From Pricia mediterranea (GTDB lineage: Bacteria; Bacteroidota; Bacteroidia; Flavobacteriales; Flavobacteriaceae): a stretch of 64,000 nucleotides of DNA. The first letter of the stretch is position 1; each line of letters starts with the position of its first letter. The notes under the pieces were generated by a model. It was not told where the DNA came from. It searched no databases and saw nothing but the letters and a program-made list of their open reading frames with translations. The stretch covers positions 992,001 to 1,056,000 of the forward strand of contig NZ_JAVTTP010000001.1 of the NCBI RefSeq assembly GCF_032248455.1, written 5' to 3'. Shown here piece after piece: positions 61,528 through 64,000 of this stretch. A program made the position numbers and the translations under genes.

Positions 61528-61953
61528 ATGCTCGTCAATGTATCCTATAATGACCGGAAAGTTACGCGAAAAATCGACGCGGAGGTCGGCAAGCCTTTCA
61601 CCCTCAAGGAAAGGTGGGCTATTGGCGGTATCGGATCGCCGCAGCTGTTCATTACCGAAACCAGTATCGAAATCCGAAATCTACTGATACTGGACAATAA
61701 TCGGGACCAATGCAATGTCGAACTCCGCCCTAAAGGGGTCGTGGTGCGATTTCGCTCCCGCTTAGAAACCTACGCCCTTGTTATTCCATTTTATAAACTC
61801 TCAATCTATAAAGGTGATCTGGCCATCTACTCCATCTACCGAGACCACCATTTTATCAAGGTACGGGCGGATACTAAAGCGGTACAGAAATTTTTCCGGA
61901 AGTTATTGGATTATAAAGCGGACAACGCGCCCACCTCTATCGAGGATTTATGA
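61528..61953 (+). CDS. Conserved hypothetical protein
   Basis: Basic protein of 141 residues without signal peptide or membrane helix. Predicted mostly beta strands with an amphipathic helix at the end (KAVQKFFRKLLDYKAD); a small beta-barrel or PH-like fold is possible. No family recognised. Its stop codon overlaps the ATG of a 21-residue ORF (ATGA), which in turn overlaps the SDR gene in the same way, so the three are translationally coupled. Confidence 0.75.
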   Translation: MLVNVSYNDRKVTRKIDAEVGKPFTLKERWAIGGIGSPQLFITETSIEIRNLLILDNNRDQCNVELRPKGVVVRFRSRLETYALVIPFYKLSIYKGDLAIYSIYRDHHFIKVRADTKAVQKFFRKLLDYKADNAPTSIEDL

Positions 61954-62015
61954 AAAATCTCTCTCTTTTGACCTTCGCCGGACGAGAACAACAAGAAAAA
62001 TTTGAAAAACTATGA
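61950..62015 (+). CDS. 21-residue coupling mini-ORF
   Basis: ATG at 61950 overlaps the previous stop (ATGA), and its own TGA at 62013-62015 overlaps the start of the SDR gene (ATGA). The peptide MKNLSLLTFAGREQQEKFEK plus L has no known homologue that I recognise. Its value may lie in handing ribosomes on to the downstream gene. Confidence 0.4.
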   Translation: MKNLSLLTFAGREQQEKFEKL

Positions 62016-63436
62016 AAATACTTCTTACAGGTGCCAACGGCTACATCGGGATGCGGCTGCTGCCCCAGCTGGTCGATATGGGTCACGAGGTGATTTGTAC
62101 GGTGCGCGACAAAGAAAGATTTGCGATCGATGATGACATGCGCTCCCAAATCGCGATTTTGGAAATCGATTTTCTACAGGAAGTGGACCCCGATAAGATT
62201 CCCAAAGATATTGATGTCGCCTATTTTTTAATCCATTCCATGAGCTCATCGACCCAGGCCTTTGTAGAAATGGAATCGAAAACGGCCGAAAATTTCATTC
62301 TGTATCTCAAGGAAACTACGGTCGCTCAGGTCGTTTACCTCAGCGGTATCGTAAACGACCAGAACCTCTCAAAACATTTATGGTCGCGAAAGAATGTTGA
62401 AAAAATATTATCGGAAGGGCCGTTTCACCTCACCGTTCTGCGCGCGGGAATCATCGTAGGATCGGGAAGTTCATCGTTCGAAATTATCCGTGATCTCTGC
62501 GAAAAACTGCCTCTCATGATTACCCCGAAATGGGTATTGACCAAGACACAGCCCATTGCTATCCGCGATATCATGACTTTCCTGACCGGAGTGCTCGGTC
62601 ATGAAGAAACCTATGACGATTCCTTTGACATCGCCGGGCCGGATGTACTCACGTACAAAGAGATGCTACAGCAATATGCCGACCAGCGCGGCTTTAAGAA
62701 CTGGATCTTCACCGTTCCCGTAATGACCCCTAAATTGTCGAGCTACTGGCTTTATTTCGTGACCTCGACCTCCTACAAACTGGCCCTGAACCTAGTGGAT
62801 AGCATGAAGGTGGAGGTCATCGCGAAAGACACCCGACTGCAAAACATTTTGGGAATCGAACCGCACACCTATCGGGAAGCCATCGATATGGCCTTTAAAA
62901 AAATCGAACAAAACCTGGTGGTCAGTAGCTGGAAGGACAGTATGGTCAGCGGCCGCTTTAAAAAAGACCTTGAGAAATATATTCAAGTGCCAAAATTCGG
63001 GGTGTTGAGGGATATAAAACAAATGAAGGTCGATGATCCCGAGCAAGTACTCAAAAATATCTGGAAAATCGGGGGCAGCACCGGATGGTACTATGGCGAT
63101 TGGCTATGGAAAATTCGCGGGCTAATGGACAAGCTCTCCGGCGGGGTCGGCCTGCGCCGCGGACGTACCCATCCCAACAAAATATACGCGGGGGATGCCC
63201 TCGATTTTTGGAGGGTGCTGTTGGCCGATAAAGAGGCCAAACGTCTGTTGCTTTTCGCTGAAATGAAACTGCCCGGGGAAGCCTGGCTGGAATTTAAGAT
63301 CGATAAGGACAATGTGCTCCACCAAACGGCCACGTTTCGGCCCAAGGGACTAAAAGGGCGTCTGTACTGGTATAGCATCGTGCCCTTTCATTATTTTATC
63401 TTCGCGGGAATGATCCGGGGGATTTCGAAGGGATAA
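62012..63436 (+). CDS. NAD(P)-dependent SDR-type protein with C-terminal DUF2867
   Basis: Protein of 474 residues with an N-terminal Rossmann domain (TGANGYIGMRLLPQL, a GxxGxxG motif) of the atypical short-chain dehydrogenase type related to NmrA/complex I subunit-like proteins, including VVYLSGIVN and RAGIIVGSGSSSFE. From about residue 320 on it carries DUF2867 (GSTGWYYGDWLWKIRGLMDK, AEMKLPGEAWLEF). Such fusions occur in many bacteria; enzymatic role unknown. Its start overlaps the mini-ORF stop by 4 bases. Confidence 0.87.
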   Translation: MKILLTGANGYIGMRLLPQLVDMGHEVICTVRDKERFAIDDDMRSQIAILEIDFLQEVDPDKIPKDIDVAYFLIHSMSSSTQAFVEMESKTAENFILYLKETTVAQVVYLSGIVNDQNLSKHLWSRKNVEKILSEGPFHLTVLRAGIIVGSGSSSFEIIRDLCEKLPLMITPKWVLTKTQPIAIRDIMTFLTGVLGHEETYDDSFDIAGPDVLTYKEMLQQYADQRGFKNWIFTVPVMTPKLSSYWLYFVTSTSYKLALNLVDSMKVEVIAKDTRLQNILGIEPHTYREAIDMAFKKIEQNLVVSSWKDSMVSGRFKKDLEKYIQVPKFGVLRDIKQMKVDDPEQVLKNIWKIGGSTGWYYGDWLWKIRGLMDKLSGGVGLRRGRTHPNKIYAGDALDFWRVLLADKEAKRLLLFAEMKLPGEAWLEFKIDKDNVLHQTATFRPKGLKGRLYWYSIVPFHYFIFAGMIRGISKG

Positions 63437-63699
63437 GAACGTTGGCTAAACGGGAATTTTATGAGCGTTTCAAATGGATAGGACATTTTATTTGACAAAA
63501 AGATAAAAGGAAAGAATAAAGATTGCTGAGGACCAAGGAGTATTTTTTGAAATAGACCAGCCTTCTAGGATTTTTAGAAAAGTTTTATTCGTCTTTCTGC
63601 CTTGCTCTTTCCATCTTTTGTCCATCTGCGAGTCTTTACAATTCTTGACGGGGTTTGCCCACAAAATTTGTGGCAGAACCGATAAAATAATCTCAAAAC

Positions 63700-64000
63700 T
63701 TGAAAAAAGTATCGACCACCATTAAGTCTCTCATAAAAAATCCCTTGCTCAGCATCTCAATCGCGGTGATCTTCGTTTGTTCGGCCATCGTTTTCATCGC
63801 GACGGAAGCCAGCTATAATGCTATTGAGGATGCTTCCATTTGGGTGCGCAACTACTTCGGATACTTTTATCTCTATCTTGGGCTTGGCTGTGTACTTTTG
63901 CTTTTTGGGATTGCCTTTTCGCCCCTGGGCAAAATCAAACTCGGAAAAAAACACGAAAGACCCGAACATTCGCTCTGGGCCTGGACCGCGATGCTCTACA
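63700..64000 (+). CDS. BCCT-family transporter, N-terminal part (runs off the window)
   Basis: The open frame from TTG at 63700 to the edge encodes 100 residues; an in-frame stop (TAA, 63688) lies just upstream, so TTG is the only available start. The two helices, NYFGYFYLYLGLGCVLLLF and the earlier SISIAVIFVCSAIVFIAT, and HSLWAWTAMLY match the N-terminus of betaine/carnitine/choline transporters (BetT-like). The protein probably imports glycine betaine or choline for osmoprotection. Only a fraction of the usual 500-plus residues is visible. Confidence 0.82.
   Translation, partial: MKKVSTTIKSLIKNPLLSISIAVIFVCSAIVFIATEASYNAIEDASIWVRNYFGYFYLYLGLGCVLLLFGIAFSPLGKIKLGKKHERPEHSLWAWTAMLY

Noticed and set aside
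1-64000. CRISPR array, transposase, integrase or phage genes
   Set aside because: Searched by eye on both strands; no direct-repeat array with unique spacers and no such proteins were found. The word repeats are degenerate and lack spacer structure.

Overview
The window looks like a chromosomal segment of a marine Flavobacteriaceae bacterium (Bacteroidota), perhaps near the Maribacter/Zobellia/Pricia group; the genus is only a guess. Evidence: exact TAnnTTTG boxes (the Bacteroidota -7 element) before many genes and almost no Shine-Dalgarno sequences; Bacteroidota-typical proteins (type II glutamine synthetase, DUF4369, DUF5916, 2TM-domain proteins, FecI/FecR/TonB locus, NamZ); many lipoproteins with short lipoboxes; several TTG/GTG starts. 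No rRNA, tRNA, transposase, phage gene or CRISPR array was seen. The last gene (BCCT transporter) runs off the right edge.

Layout. 0.1-6 kb: D-Ala-D-Ala ligase, PurM-type AIR synthetase, glutamine synthetase with terminator, and a RimK ATP-grasp ligase/aspartoacylase-like pair. 6-8.5 kb: sodium:solute symporter plus myo-inositol oxygenase, probably an inositol uptake and oxidation operon. 8.7-21 kb: housekeeping and envelope genes (MOSC, DUF885 peptidase, DoxX-like, AlkB, S1/P1 nuclease, PBP1A, DUF5916 outer-membrane protein, HAD phosphatase, DUF819 permease). 21-27 kb: DUF4369 lipoprotein, mutarotase and M20 peptidase, cysteine synthase, LolC/E-type permease. 27-36 kb: NamZ muramidase with an unusual in-frame insertion, sterol-desaturase-like protein, YkgJ, methyltransferase, metalloprotease lipoprotein, QueE, HerA-like ATPase, a lipoprotein and an alpha/beta hydrolase.

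36-39 kb is a signalling operon: a LytS-like histidine kinase fused to a 2TM domain, two free-standing 2TM proteins and a LytTR response regulator. 39-42 kb holds a TonB receptor with a TPR-like partner. 43-49 kb holds an aldo/keto reductase and a promoter-driven operon MFS - DUF1080 - Gfo/Idh/MocA - esterase that fits glycoside (3-keto-sugar) breakdown. 49.4-55 kb: a 51-residue lipoprotein, PAS histidine kinase, FolD, a decayed four-helix-bundle ORF between inverted repeats, Ffh, and a large modular acidic lipoprotein. 55-59.5 kb is a FecI-FecR-FecA-like regulated TonB receptor without SusD. 59.5-64 kb: ArgS, an unknown conserved protein, a translationally coupled mini-ORF, an SDR/DUF2867 protein and the start of a BCCT transporter.

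The most unusual signals are not classic gene systems: (i) several -7 promoter boxes lie only 4-8 bases before the start codon, implying leaderless mRNAs; (ii) short phrase-like repeats recur at gene ends, sometimes supplying stop or start codons; (iii) NamZ carries an in-frame purine-rich insertion of about 79 codons; (iv) the 2TM/LytS/LytTR operon carries three related 2TM modules; (v) several very small ORFs (30-aa membrane, 51-aa lipoprotein, 21-aa coupling ORF).
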